Shown piece by piece: positions 1-6,068 of a stretch of 10,094 nt of DNA (positions within the stretch are counted from its first letter, which is position 1; every line of letters starts with the position of its first letter). The position numbers and the translations under genes were made by a program. Below the pieces are notes generated by a model. The model saw only the letters and a program-made list of their open reading frames with translations, had not been told where the DNA came from and searched no databases. The stretch is from Gammaproteobacteria bacterium (GTDB lineage: Bacteria; Pseudomonadota; Gammaproteobacteria; Cardiobacteriales; Wohlfahrtiimonadaceae): contig BHEQ01000056.1 of the NCBI GenBank assembly GCA_003864535.1, positions 1 to 10,094 of the forward strand, read 5' to 3'.

Positions 1-263
1 GCTTCAATAAAATCTAAGCTTTCATACTCCATCAAAAACTTAACGACATTGCCGGTAACACCGCAACCAAAGCAGTGATAAAACTGTTTACTTGAACTTA
101 CGGTAAATGACGGCGTTTTTTCATTATGAAATGGGCAGCAAGCACTATATTCCTTACCTTTTTTCTTCAAAGGCACACGCGCATTAATCACATCAACAAT
201 ATCAACTCGCGCAAGTAGGCGTTCGATAAATTCGTTGGGAATATGTCCTTTACTTACCGTCAT
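1..263 (-). CDS. dnaG: DNA primase DnaG, N-terminal part (runs off the left edge)
   Basis: DnaG is the replicative primase that lays RNA primers for DNA polymerase III at the fork. Only the first 87 codons lie in the window, starting at the ATG whose complement is 261-263. They read as the N-terminal CHC2 zinc-binding domain: an IPNEFIERLLARVDIVDVI helix, then CCPFHNEKTPSFTV (first Cys/His ligands) and FYHCFGCGVTGN (Cys-x2-Cys). This block is nearly diagnostic of bacterial DnaG, and its wording fits gamma/betaproteobacteria. It lies 15 bases downstream of yqeY on the same strand, so the two are probably co-transcribed, as in the E. coli macromolecular-synthesis operon. The polymerase (TOPRIM) and helicase-binding domains lie outside the window. 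The identification is very secure. Confidence 0.97.
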   Translation of the reverse strand, partial: MTVSKGHIPNEFIERLLARVDIVDVINARVPLKKKGKEYSACCPFHNEKTPSFTVSSSKQFYHCFGCGVTGNVVKFLMEYESLDFIE

Positions 264-278
264 CTTCACTTACCGTTA

Positions 279-725
279 TTAAGATAATAATGCTTTGATA
301 AGACCACTAACTTTGCCCATATCCGTCTTAGATTGTAATTTAGGTTTAGCGAGAGCCATAACTTTACCCATATCTTTCATATCCACTGCGCCACTTTGTG
401 TAATCGCATCTTTAATAATCTCATCAACCTGTGCAGGCGTTAATTGCTCAGGTAAATAAGCACTTATAATCACTAATTCAGCCTCTTCTACATCAACAAG
501 ATCTTGACGTTTAGCTTGGCTGTATTGTTCGATAGACTCACGTCTTTGTTTGGCAAGTTTAGTGATGATCAAAGTTACATCCTCTTCACTTAACTCACGT
601 CTTTCATCAACTTCAACTTGTTTAAGAGCTGCAGTTACCATTCTTAATGTTCCAAGTTTTATGGCTTCACGCGCTTTCATTGCAGTTTTAACATCTTCTA
701 AAATTCTTAACTTTAATGCACTCAT
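279..725 (-). CDS. yqeY: GatB/YqeY-domain protein
   Basis: This 148-residue protein belongs to the YqeY family, whose domain resembles the C-terminal tRNA-binding part of the GatB amidotransferase subunit. Its own function is not established. Length matches the family (about 147-150). Typical features are the N-terminal LKLRILEDVKTAMKAREAIKLGTLRM segment (shortened: LRILEDVKTAMKAR), RRESIEQY near residue 62, the YLPEQLT motif near 90 and the C-terminal MGKVMALAKPKL...DMGKVSGLIKALL signature. AAGG sits about nine bases before the ATG. It precedes dnaG by 15 bases, the order seen in many proteobacteria. In gammaproteobacteria rpsU usually comes first, but here it does not: the gene starts next to the divergent lptC region. 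An inverted repeat lies about 40 bases upstream. Confidence 0.95.
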   Translation of the reverse strand: MSALKLRILEDVKTAMKAREAIKLGTLRMVTAALKQVEVDERRELSEEDVTLIITKLAKQRRESIEQYSQAKRQDLVDVEEAELVIISAYLPEQLTPAQVDEIIKDAITQSGAVDMKDMGKVMALAKPKLQSKTDMGKVSGLIKALLS

Positions 726-761
726 TTTTAATACCTTTTTTACAATAATAACAACAATATC

Positions 762-811
762 TTGAGTGATCTTAATTAAGGTTTGATTAAGATTTAATTA
801 AGGTCACTTAA
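762..811. repeat. Imperfect inverted repeat between divergent yqeY and lptC
   Basis: Two 18-base arms (762-779 and 794-811) are inverted copies with 16 of 18 positions matching, separated by 14 bases. Each arm ends inward in TTAATTAA and outward in a GTGAYC/GRTCAC block. The repeat lies upstream of both divergent genes, about 37 bases before the yqeY start and 140 before lptC. That position suits an operator for a dimeric regulator better than a transcription terminator, although RNA from either strand could also fold here. I found no convincing -35/-10 pair for either gene in the surrounding AT-rich 225 bases. Confidence 0.5.
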
Positions 812-956
812 ACTATATTTAAACTTAATAACCTATCATTTTTAAAATATAACGCGATATTTTACTCAATTAAAATAGCATGTGGGAATTTTTATAAAGT
901 AAACTGTATTTTTTTGGTAAACTATCCAGTCTTATTAATAAATAGCTATTGTGATT

Positions 957-1538
957 ATGTTTGAGAAAATAAAAAATAATATTTTTGTTTTAAGCCTTTT
1001 AAGCCTATTTGCTTTAACAGGCTTTCTCTCGTGGAAGCTCCAATATGGTGAAAAAGAAGAACAAATTGACAGCTCGCATATTCCTAGTTTACTTGCAAGT
1101 GATTTTACTATGACTCAATATGATCAGAACGGTTTGCGCGAATATACACTGGATGGCGTACATTTAACTAATTTCAAAGAAAATACCCCAAGCACGATAG
1201 AGCAGCCATTTCTTACCCATTTTTCTATTGATGCACGCGCTGCGCAAATAGATTGGACTGTAGCGAGCAAACATGCATTTTTAAGTGCCGATAGAGAACT
1301 CCTAACGCTTAAAGAAGCGGTGCATTTAATTAAGCATGATCAAGATACAGGTAAAACAACTAATCTACGCACATCAATTTTATATATAACCGAGGATGGG
1401 CATCGTATTCAAACAGATCAATTTGTAACGCTTCTTTGGGATCACCACCAAACTAAGGGCATTGGAATGATTGGATTTCCTTATCAAAATCAATTTTCAT
1501 TATTAAATGAAGTAAAGAGCATCTATGAAACTCCTTAA
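957..1538 (+). CDS. lptC: LPS export system inner-membrane protein LptC
   Basis: LptC is the bitopic inner-membrane protein that takes LPS from the LptB2FG extractor and passes it to periplasmic LptA. The 193-residue product is close to the usual length (about 190). It has a short positively charged N-terminus, one hydrophobic segment at about residues 8-26 and then a periplasmic OstA/LptC-type beta-jellyroll domain: LREYTLDGVHLTNF, the QPFLTHF strand and a WTVASKHAFLSADRELLTL segment resembling E. coli LptC. A GTG at 951 could add two codons. Neither start has a clear Shine-Dalgarno, so the ATG is preferred. Its end overlaps the start of lptA by 14 bases, which implies translational coupling. 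LptC sequences are poorly conserved, so the call rests on domain plus gene order. Confidence 0.9.
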   Translation: MFEKIKNNIFVLSLLSLFALTGFLSWKLQYGEKEEQIDSSHIPSLLASDFTMTQYDQNGLREYTLDGVHLTNFKENTPSTIEQPFLTHFSIDARAAQIDWTVASKHAFLSADRELLTLKEAVHLIKHDQDTGKTTNLRTSILYITEDGHRIQTDQFVTLLWDHHQTKGIGMIGFPYQNQFSLLNEVKSIYETP

Positions 1539-2097
1539 TTATTCTATAGATTTAAAATTAGTACTTAAGATATTTCTAAAGTCATTTTTAAAACCTTTCT
1601 TAAAAGCATGTTTTATTATCGGTCTAGCTATAAGTTGGTTCTTGTTAAATACAACTAAAGCTCTGCCAGAGGATAAATCTTTACCGATGGAATTAAGCTC
1701 AGATAGTGCAGATTATGACCAAATTAAAGGTATTGGCGTTTATAAAGGTAACGTTTTGGTAAAACAAGGCTCACTTGAAGTTTATGCTGATATTGGATAT
1801 ATTTATACGATCGATAAGGTCTTAGATCGTATCGAAGCTGAAGGAGCACCTATTAAAATGAAATACCTCCCAGATGTAAATAAAGAATGGGTTAATGGTG
1901 AAGGTAAAATTCTCCACTACGATGCCAAAACAGGCATTATCACAATCAGTAAAAATGCTAAATTTACTCAAGGTGGCGATGTGATCACAGGAGATAGCAT
2001 GTCATATGATACTAATAATGATATTATTCGTGCCAAAAGCGGATCGAATGAGCGGGTTAAGATGATTATTCAACCAAATAGTGAGTTAAGAAAATAG
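1525..2097 (+). CDS. lptA: Periplasmic LPS-bridge protein LptA
   Basis: LptA forms the periplasmic filament that carries LPS from LptC to LptD at the outer membrane. The protein has 190 residues (E. coli 185). It begins with an unusually long basic stretch, residues 1-27, that repeats FLK-type units, then a hydrophobic core at about 28-42 and a plausible signal-peptidase site after Ala46 (TTKA). The mature part is an OstA-like jellyroll: LPMELSSDSADYDQIKGIGVY, shortened here to SSDSADYDQIKGIGVYKGNV, then GSLEVYAD, IEAEGAPIKM and a late GDVITGDSMSYDTNND strand, all typical of LptA (family signatures G-x-V-x-Y-x-G-x-V and the D-x-I-x-A-x-G region). The start overlaps the end of lptC by 14 bases, and lptB follows after 89 bases. 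Confidence is high from sequence and order together. Confidence 0.95.
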   Translation: MKLLNYSIDLKLVLKIFLKSFLKPFLKACFIIGLAISWFLLNTTKALPEDKSLPMELSSDSADYDQIKGIGVYKGNVLVKQGSLEVYADIGYIYTIDKVLDRIEAEGAPIKMKYLPDVNKEWVNGEGKILHYDAKTGIITISKNAKFTQGGDVITGDSMSYDTNNDIIRAKSGSNERVKMIIQPNSELRK

Positions 2098-2186
2098 CTA
2101 TCTAAAAATATCTATCTAAAATCAGCGAGTTAAAAATAGTATATTTCCAGAGTATGGGATAATTATAGAAAAGTAGATATCGAAAA

Positions 2187-2909
2187 ATGCAATTGCGTGT
2201 AAAAGAGCTTATTAAAAAATTTAAAAAAAGAACAGTTGTCTCTGGTGTTTCTTTTTGTATTAATAGTGGTGAGATTATCGGTTTATTAGGACCTAATGGC
2301 GCAGGTAAAACTACAAGTTTTTATATGGTCGTAGGTTTGATTGCTCCTGATAATGGCTCTATTTATTTAGATGATACAGATATTACTAAAATGCCTATGC
2401 ATCAACGGGCGCATATGGGAATTGGCTATTTACCACAAGAGGCAAGTATTTTTAGGAAAATGAGTGCACGCGATAATATTTTAGCTATCGCTCAAACACG
2501 CCATGATTTAACTAAAAAATTACAACATGAACTTACCGATCATCTCTTAGAAGAGTTTAAGATCACCCATATTGCCAATTCTATAGGGATTTCTTTATCT
2601 GGGGGGGAACGCCGCCGTGTTGAAATTGCACGCGCACTTGCATTAAACCCTAAATTTCTATTGCTAGATGAGCCTTTTGCAGGAGTTGACCCTGTATCTG
2701 TTGCCGATATTCAATCTGTTATTAAAGATTTAGCTAAGCGTGAGATTGGGATATTAATTACAGATCATAATGTCCGCGAGACCTTGAGCATCTGTAAAAA
2801 TACTTACATTCTAAGTGGGGGACGTGTGATTGCAGAAGGAAATACAGAGGCAATCTTAAATAATAGCGATGTCCGCCATGTCTTTTTGGGAGATAATTTC
2901 ACATTTTAG
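2187..2909 (+). CDS. lptB: LPS export ATPase LptB
   Basis: LptB is the cytoplasmic ABC ATPase that dimerises and, with LptF and LptG, drives LPS extraction from the inner membrane. All nucleotide-binding elements are intact in this 240-residue protein: Walker A GPNGAGKT (35-42), Q-loop Gln84 in YLPQEASIF, signature LSGGERRRVEIARA (from 137), Walker B FLLLDEPFAGVDP (157-169) and switch His194 in ITDHNVRE. The YLPQEASIFR block and the full length match LptB rather than a general ABC ATPase. No strong Shine-Dalgarno precedes the ATG, so translation may depend on the upstream genes. A terminator-like hairpin follows the stop codon. In many proteobacteria rpoN comes next; here it is replaced by a methyltransferase gene. 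Confidence 0.97.
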   Translation: MQLRVKELIKKFKKRTVVSGVSFCINSGEIIGLLGPNGAGKTTSFYMVVGLIAPDNGSIYLDDTDITKMPMHQRAHMGIGYLPQEASIFRKMSARDNILAIAQTRHDLTKKLQHELTDHLLEEFKITHIANSIGISLSGGERRRVEIARALALNPKFLLLDEPFAGVDPVSVADIQSVIKDLAKREIGILITDHNVRETLSICKNTYILSGGRVIAEGNTEAILNNSDVRHVFLGDNFTF

Positions 2910-2919
2910 CTGATTTGCA

Positions 2920-2970
2920 TCACGTTTTAATTAACAGTGCTTAATTAAAGCGTGACAAATTATTTTTTCT
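2920..2970 (+). terminator. Rho-independent terminator after lptB
   Basis: Arms at 2920-2934 and 2941-2955 form a 15-bp stem with one G-U pair and a six-base loop (CAGTGC). A T-rich run (ATTATTTTTTCTTT) follows within a few bases. It sits ten bases past the lptB stop and so closes the lpt transcript. The inner arms are TTAATTAA, the same core as in the inverted repeat upstream of lptC. Confidence 0.75.
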
Positions 2971-2979
2971 TTGTAAAAT
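2952..2979 (+). promoter_or_regulatory. Candidate promoter for the pmtA-like gene
   Basis: GTGACA (2952-2957; five of six matches to the sigma70 -35 consensus) lies 16 bases before TAAAAT (2974-2979; five of six to -10). It overlaps the 3' arm of the lptB terminator and leaves a leader of about 80 bases before the methyltransferase ATG. In such AT-rich DNA chance matches are common, so this is only a candidate. Confidence 0.4.
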
Positions 2980-3032
2980 ATGCAAAAGATTAGTCTATTA
3001 CCCAATATTTTACATTAATCTTTTACTTATAG

Positions 3033-3050
3033 TACTATTACTATTACTAT
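3033..3050. repeat. Short tandem repeat TACTAT x3
   Basis: Three perfect six-base units lie just before the Shine-Dalgarno of the methyltransferase gene. A tract of this kind could change length by slippage and so alter leader spacing. With only three copies, this may equally be chance in AT-rich DNA. Confidence 0.4.
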
Positions 3051-3067
3051 TTAAACAAAGGTCTTAA

Positions 3068-3775
3068 ATGCAAAATCAAGAGTCACTTCAAAATGCTTAT
3101 AAACGCTATGCCAGAATTTATGATTTCACTTTTGGGTTAATTATTAATCCTGGGCGCAAAAAAGTCATAGAAAAACTAGCGTGTTTAGATAACCATAAAA
3201 TATTGGAGGTTGGAGTTGGCACAGGCTTAGCGCTGCCTTTATACCCAAAAAATGTCCATATTACGGGGATAGACCTATCAGAGGATATGCTTAATCTTGC
3301 TAAGAAAAGGGTTTTTGATAATCAAATGAGCAATGTTACTTTATTGCAAATGAACGCTGAAGATATGAGTTTTGAAGATAATCAATTTGATAAAGTAGTC
3401 GCATTGTATGTAGCTTCAGTTGTTCCAAACCCTGAAAAACTTATTTCAGAAATGGAGCGGGTGTGCAAACCTGATGGCGAGCTTTATATCGTTAACCATT
3501 TTTATAGCAAGAATCCATTTATCGCTTTTTTTGAGAATCTATTAAATCCATTATTAACTAAAATTTTTGGTTTTCAACCTGGAGTTAAATTAGATGAGTT
3601 GATAGGGCGTACTGGTATAGAAATTATAGAACAGTCTAAAGTAAATATTTTAGGGAATTGGACATTTTTAAAGGTTAAAAATACTAAAATAAACTTTGTT
3701 TTAGATCAAAACGAAAATAAAAATGAATCAACAACTGAAGCGATAACTGAATCTATTGCACCTGTAAATTATTAA
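3068..3775 (+). CDS. PmtA-like phospholipid (phosphatidylethanolamine) N-methyltransferase
   Basis: This is a class I SAM-dependent methyltransferase of 235 residues. The SAM-binding motif ILEVGVGTG lies at 45-53, the acidic residue that binds the SAM ribose is probably Asp69 in GIDLSEDML, and a FDKVVALYVASVVPNPEKL block lies at 107-124, followed by CKPDGELYIVNHF. The combination of an N-terminal YKRYARIYDFTFG, LEVGVGTGLALPLYP, VPNPE and VNHF matches, from memory, the Rhodobacter/Sinorhizobium-type PmtA, which makes phosphatidylcholine from phosphatidylethanolamine at the membrane. UbiE-like quinone methylation is the main alternative, but the VPNPE/VNHF blocks fit PmtA better. After about residue 208 there is a polar, Asn/Glu/Thr-rich tail of about 27 residues that looks disordered. 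AAAGG lies seven bases before the ATG. It stands between lptB and kdsA, in envelope-lipid context. Confidence 0.75.
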   Translation: MQNQESLQNAYKRYARIYDFTFGLIINPGRKKVIEKLACLDNHKILEVGVGTGLALPLYPKNVHITGIDLSEDMLNLAKKRVFDNQMSNVTLLQMNAEDMSFEDNQFDKVVALYVASVVPNPEKLISEMERVCKPDGELYIVNHFYSKNPFIAFFENLLNPLLTKIFGFQPGVKLDELIGRTGIEIIEQSKVNILGNWTFLKVKNTKINFVLDQNENKNESTTEAITESIAPVNY

Positions 3776-3823
3776 AATAGAAACTAATATTCCATTAATC
3801 TCATCAGTTAATGAAATATAATT

Positions 3824-3843
3824 TAACGAAATATAACGAAATA
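3824..3843. repeat. Perfect 10-bp tandem duplication upstream of kdsA
   Basis: TAACGAAATA occurs twice in direct succession, and a related GAAATATAA lies just upstream (from 3813). It ends 19 bases before the preferred kdsA ATG and so lies in the leader or promoter region. It could be a paired protein-binding site or a recent slippage duplication; nothing in the sequence decides between them. Confidence 0.5.
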
Positions 3844-3862
3844 CAACTTATTGGGTAAATGT

Positions 3863-4675
3863 ATGAAACTTGCAAATTTTAGCGTAGATAACGATCAGCC
3901 TTTTTTTCTAATTGCAGGCACTTGCGTGATCGAATCAGAGCAAATGGCATTAGATGTTGCCGGAACTATGCTTGAAATCACCAAAAAATTAAATATTCCA
4001 TATATTTATAAATCATCTTTTGATAAAGCTAATCGGAGCTCGGCAAATAGCTATCGCGGTCCTGGAATTGAAATTGGCTTGAAAATACTCGAAAAAATTA
4101 AAAAAGAATTAGGTGTCTTAGTTCTAACAGATGTCCATGAAGATAGCCCTTTAAATGAAATTGCCGCAGTTGTTGATATTTTACAAACCCCAGCATTTTT
4201 GTGCCGCCAAACTAACTTTATTATGAATGTTGCCAAAACGATGAAGCCGATTAATATCAAAAAAGGTCAATTTTTAGCTCCTTGGGATATGATTCATGTA
4301 GTTGAAAAAGCAAAAAGTACAGGTAATAATCAAATAATGGTCTGCGAGCGTGGTGTTAGCTTTGGATATAATAATTTAGTCTCTGATATGCGCTCCCTTG
4401 AAATTATGAAACAAACAAACTGCCCTGTTGTTTTTGATGCAACCCATTCAGTGCAACTTCCAGGCGGACAAGGCGCAACTTCAGGTGGACAAAGCGAATT
4501 TGTGCCTGTGCTTGCGCGTGCTGCAACTGCGGTAGGTATTGCAGGATTATTTATGGAGACGCATCCAGAACCTAGCAAAGCTTTATCTGATGGACCAAAT
4601 TCAGTTAGATTATCTGAAATGGAAGCACTATTAACCAAATTAAAAGCTATTGATACTTTAATTAAGTCAGCTTAA
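3863..4675 (+). CDS. kdsA: 3-deoxy-D-manno-octulosonate 8-phosphate synthase (KdsA), metal-dependent class
   Basis: KdsA condenses phosphoenolpyruvate with arabinose 5-phosphate to Kdo-8-phosphate, the first committed step of Kdo synthesis for the LPS inner core. The 270-residue TIM-barrel protein shows KSSFDKANRSS (PEP and substrate binding), TDVHE, PAFLCRQT, INIKKGQFLAPWDM, CERGVSFGYNNLVSDMRSL and FDATHSVQLPGGQG. Cys21, His195, Glu232 and Asp243 fall at the metal-ligand positions known from Aquifex KdsA (Cys11, His185, Glu222, Asp233; a constant offset of ten). This marks the metal-dependent class, unlike E. coli, which has Asn in place of the Cys. The start at 3863 gives the family N-terminus MKLANF; a TTG at 3851 would add four residues without better support. 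tatD follows after 24 bases and is probably co-transcribed. Confidence 0.97.
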   Translation: MKLANFSVDNDQPFFLIAGTCVIESEQMALDVAGTMLEITKKLNIPYIYKSSFDKANRSSANSYRGPGIEIGLKILEKIKKELGVLVLTDVHEDSPLNEIAAVVDILQTPAFLCRQTNFIMNVAKTMKPINIKKGQFLAPWDMIHVVEKAKSTGNNQIMVCERGVSFGYNNLVSDMRSLEIMKQTNCPVVFDATHSVQLPGGQGATSGGQSEFVPVLARAATAVGIAGLFMETHPEPSKALSDGPNSVRLSEMEALLTKLKAIDTLIKSA

Positions 4676-4699
4676 TTTAAGTTAGCAATTTTAATTTAA

Positions 4700-5518
4700 A
4701 TGTTAATCGATAGCCACTGCCATCTTGATTTTGAGGATTTTGCTCATGATCGCGATGAGGTTTTAAAAGCAGCCCAAATAAATGGGGTGAGCGCTTTTAT
4801 TATCCCTGCTGTTTGCGCTGCTAATTTTGATAAGATCATAAGGTTAGCGCAGCTGGACTCAAGTTTATATTATGCCCTTGGCTTGCATCCTTGCTTTATG
4901 GATCAGCATCAGCTTGATTTTAATCATCTTGATCATGTGGATACTTTAGATAAGTTTCTTGAGCACAATATTAACTCAAAATCTTTAGTTGCGATTGGTG
5001 AGTGCGGCTTGGATTTTTTTATAAACGAAGCGGCACATAATCTTGAGGCGCAAGAGCTGCAATTATTATTATTTAAAGCCCAGTTAAAGCTTGCCCAAAA
5101 ATATAAATTACCTTTAATTATTCATGCACGCAAAGCATTAGATAGGATTATTTATGAAATAAAAAAATGCAAAGATCCATCTCTTAAAGGTGTAATTCAT
5201 AGCTTTAGTGGCTCTATGGTTCAAATGGAGCAAGTAATTGCGCTTGGATTTTATTGCAGCTTTGGCGGACCTATAACCTATCCGCGCTCAACTAAACTTC
5301 AGCAACTTGTTAAAAACATTCCTTTAGATAAAATTCTATTAGAATCAGACAGCCCTGATCAGCTTAATTATTCACCAATCTATCCACGCCAAGATACAAG
5401 AAATACGCCCTCTTCAATAGTTCAAGTCTGCCAAACTATCGCAGCTATTAAAGAGATCCCATTTAAAGATATAGCCGCTCAAACAAGCTTTAATGCACGC
5501 TGTTTATTTGGGATTTAA
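4700..5518 (+). CDS. TatD-family metal-dependent hydrolase (YjjV-like)
   Basis: TatD-family proteins are TIM-barrel hydrolases with a two-metal site. Several act as 3'-5' DNA exonucleases or remove D-amino acids from tRNA; the role of the YjjV branch is less clear. The 272 residues match the family length. Predicted ligands are all present: His6 and His8 in DSHCHLDF, Glu101 in IGECGLDFF, His142 in IIHARKA, His167 in IHSFSGS and Asp217 in LLESDSPD. The ALGLHP block at 59-64 and GGPITYPRSTKL at 189-200 resemble E. coli YjjV more than TatD or YcfH, judged from memory. The gene follows kdsA by 24 bases and has no evident Shine-Dalgarno. A short hairpin follows its stop. Family assignment is secure; subfamily and substrate are not. 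Confidence 0.9.
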   Translation: MLIDSHCHLDFEDFAHDRDEVLKAAQINGVSAFIIPAVCAANFDKIIRLAQLDSSLYYALGLHPCFMDQHQLDFNHLDHVDTLDKFLEHNINSKSLVAIGECGLDFFINEAAHNLEAQELQLLLFKAQLKLAQKYKLPLIIHARKALDRIIYEIKKCKDPSLKGVIHSFSGSMVQMEQVIALGFYCSFGGPITYPRSTKLQQLVKNIPLDKILLESDSPDQLNYSPIYPRQDTRNTPSSIVQVCQTIAAIKEIPFKDIAAQTSFNARCLFGI

Positions 5519-5526
5519 GCTATAGG

Positions 5527-5547
5527 GCCCACCTATTTGGGCGCTTT
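5527..5547 (+). terminator. Weak intrinsic terminator after tatD
   Basis: GCCCA (5527-5531) and TGGGC (5538-5542) form a GC-rich five-bp stem around a six-base loop, followed by GCTTTT. It starts eight bases past the tatD stop codon. The stem and T-run are both short, so termination may be partial. Confidence 0.5.
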
Positions 5548-5591
5548 TAATAATATCACAAACCTTGAAAAATCTAATTTATAGAAGTCCC

Positions 5592-5620
5592 TTGCTGAGA
5601 ATAGCTTAAATTGGTATAAA
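5592..5620 (+). promoter_or_regulatory. Candidate distal promoter P1 of the rpsP operon
   Basis: TTGCTG (5592-5597) is followed after exactly 17 bases by TATAAA (5615-5620), a good sigma70-type pair. Transcription would start near 5627 and give an rpsP leader of about 180 bases. Confidence 0.5.
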
Positions 5621-5672
5621 ATTTTTAATTACATTCGCAATTACATTTATATTTCTTTCAATTATTAGCCTT

Positions 5673-5701
5673 TTCACGTATTATAACGCGCTTTATATAT
5701 T
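5673..5701 (+). promoter_or_regulatory. Candidate proximal promoter P2 of the rpsP operon
   Basis: TTCACG (5673-5678) precedes TATATT (5696-5701) by 17 bases. Transcription would begin near 5708, exactly where the foldable leader begins. That agreement favours this promoter, although the -35 is weak. Confidence 0.45.
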
Positions 5702-5708
5702 CGCTTGC

Positions 5709-5781
5709 AGTGACGTGTCTCCTCATGCATTTGGGTTTCGCTGTTAGGCACCACTTTACGACTTTCATTATTTAATGAGTC
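5709..5781 (+). promoter_or_regulatory. Foldable 5' leader of rpsP
   Basis: AGTG (5709-5712), GTG (5715-5717) and CCT (5721-5723) can pair in order with the continuous run AGGCACCACT (5746-5755), giving ten base pairs with two left-side bulges. A second small hairpin, GACT-CATT with AATG-AGTC and a two-base bulge, spans 5760-5781. The Shine-Dalgarno AGGA follows at 5798-5801. Ribosomal-protein leaders often bind their own product. Autoregulation by S16 is only an inference here, since I recognise no known leader family. Confidence 0.35.
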
Positions 5782-5809
5782 ATCAGATTTTAATTATAGG
5801 ATTTATTTC

Positions 5810-6049
5810 ATGGTAACTATTCGTTTAGCTCGTGGCGGTTCAAAAAAACGCCCATTTTATCAAATCGTTGTAGCAGATAGCCGTAACGCCGCAACTGGTC
5901 GTTATATTGAGCGTATCGGTTTTTTTAACCCAATCGCTAAAGGTCAGGAAGAACGCGTTCGTTTAGATTTAGAGCGTTATGATCATTGGGTTGGATTAGG
6001 TGCGCAGCCTTCTGATCGTGTTAAATCAGTTCGTTCAGAAAAAAAATAA
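5810..6049 (+). CDS. rpsP: 30S ribosomal protein S16
   Basis: S16 is a primary-type 30S subunit protein that binds 16S rRNA and stabilises the 5' domain during assembly. The 79 residues (E. coli 82) open with VTIRLARGGSKKRPFYQIVVADSR and continue with DGRYIE-type GRYIERIGFFNP, the hallmark of the family (the first stretch can be read as MVTIRLARGGSKKRPFYQIV). DLERYDHWVGLGAQPSDRVKSV completes the fold. The Shine-Dalgarno AGGA lies eight bases before the ATG, one of the best in the window, as expected for a highly expressed gene. Codon choice (many CGT arginine codons) also suggests high expression. It is the first gene of the rpsP-rimM-trmD group but is separated from rimM by a strong hairpin. 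Confidence 0.98.
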   Translation: MVTIRLARGGSKKRPFYQIVVADSRNAATGRYIERIGFFNPIAKGQEERVRLDLERYDHWVGLGAQPSDRVKSVRSEKK

Positions 6050-6068
6050 AAGACTTATAAAATCTTCC

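Noticed and set aside
550..765. Open frame of 71 codons on the plus strand
   Set aside because: It lies opposite yqeY, has biased Ser/Thr composition and no ribosome-binding site; it is a shadow of the real gene.
914..941. TTGGTA-16-TAATAA as an lptC promoter
   Set aside because: The -10 match is poor and the spacing short; in this AT-rich region such matches are expected by chance.
2098..2121. CTATCTAAAA repeated twice between lptA and lptB
   Set aside because: This is a simple AT-rich direct repeat with no symmetry and no link to a promoter or start signal.
3813..3843. CRISPR-like or iteron array upstream of kdsA
   Set aside because: There are only two perfect 10-base units with no spacers, and no replication or cas gene nearby.
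4051..4638. Two open frames on the minus strand (69 and 102 codons)
   Set aside because: Both lie wholly opposite the strongly conserved kdsA coding sequence and show no protein-like features.
5519..5809. tRNA or known small RNA in the gap before rpsP
   Set aside because: No cloverleaf, T-loop or known riboswitch core was found; the folding potential is limited to the leader hairpins described.
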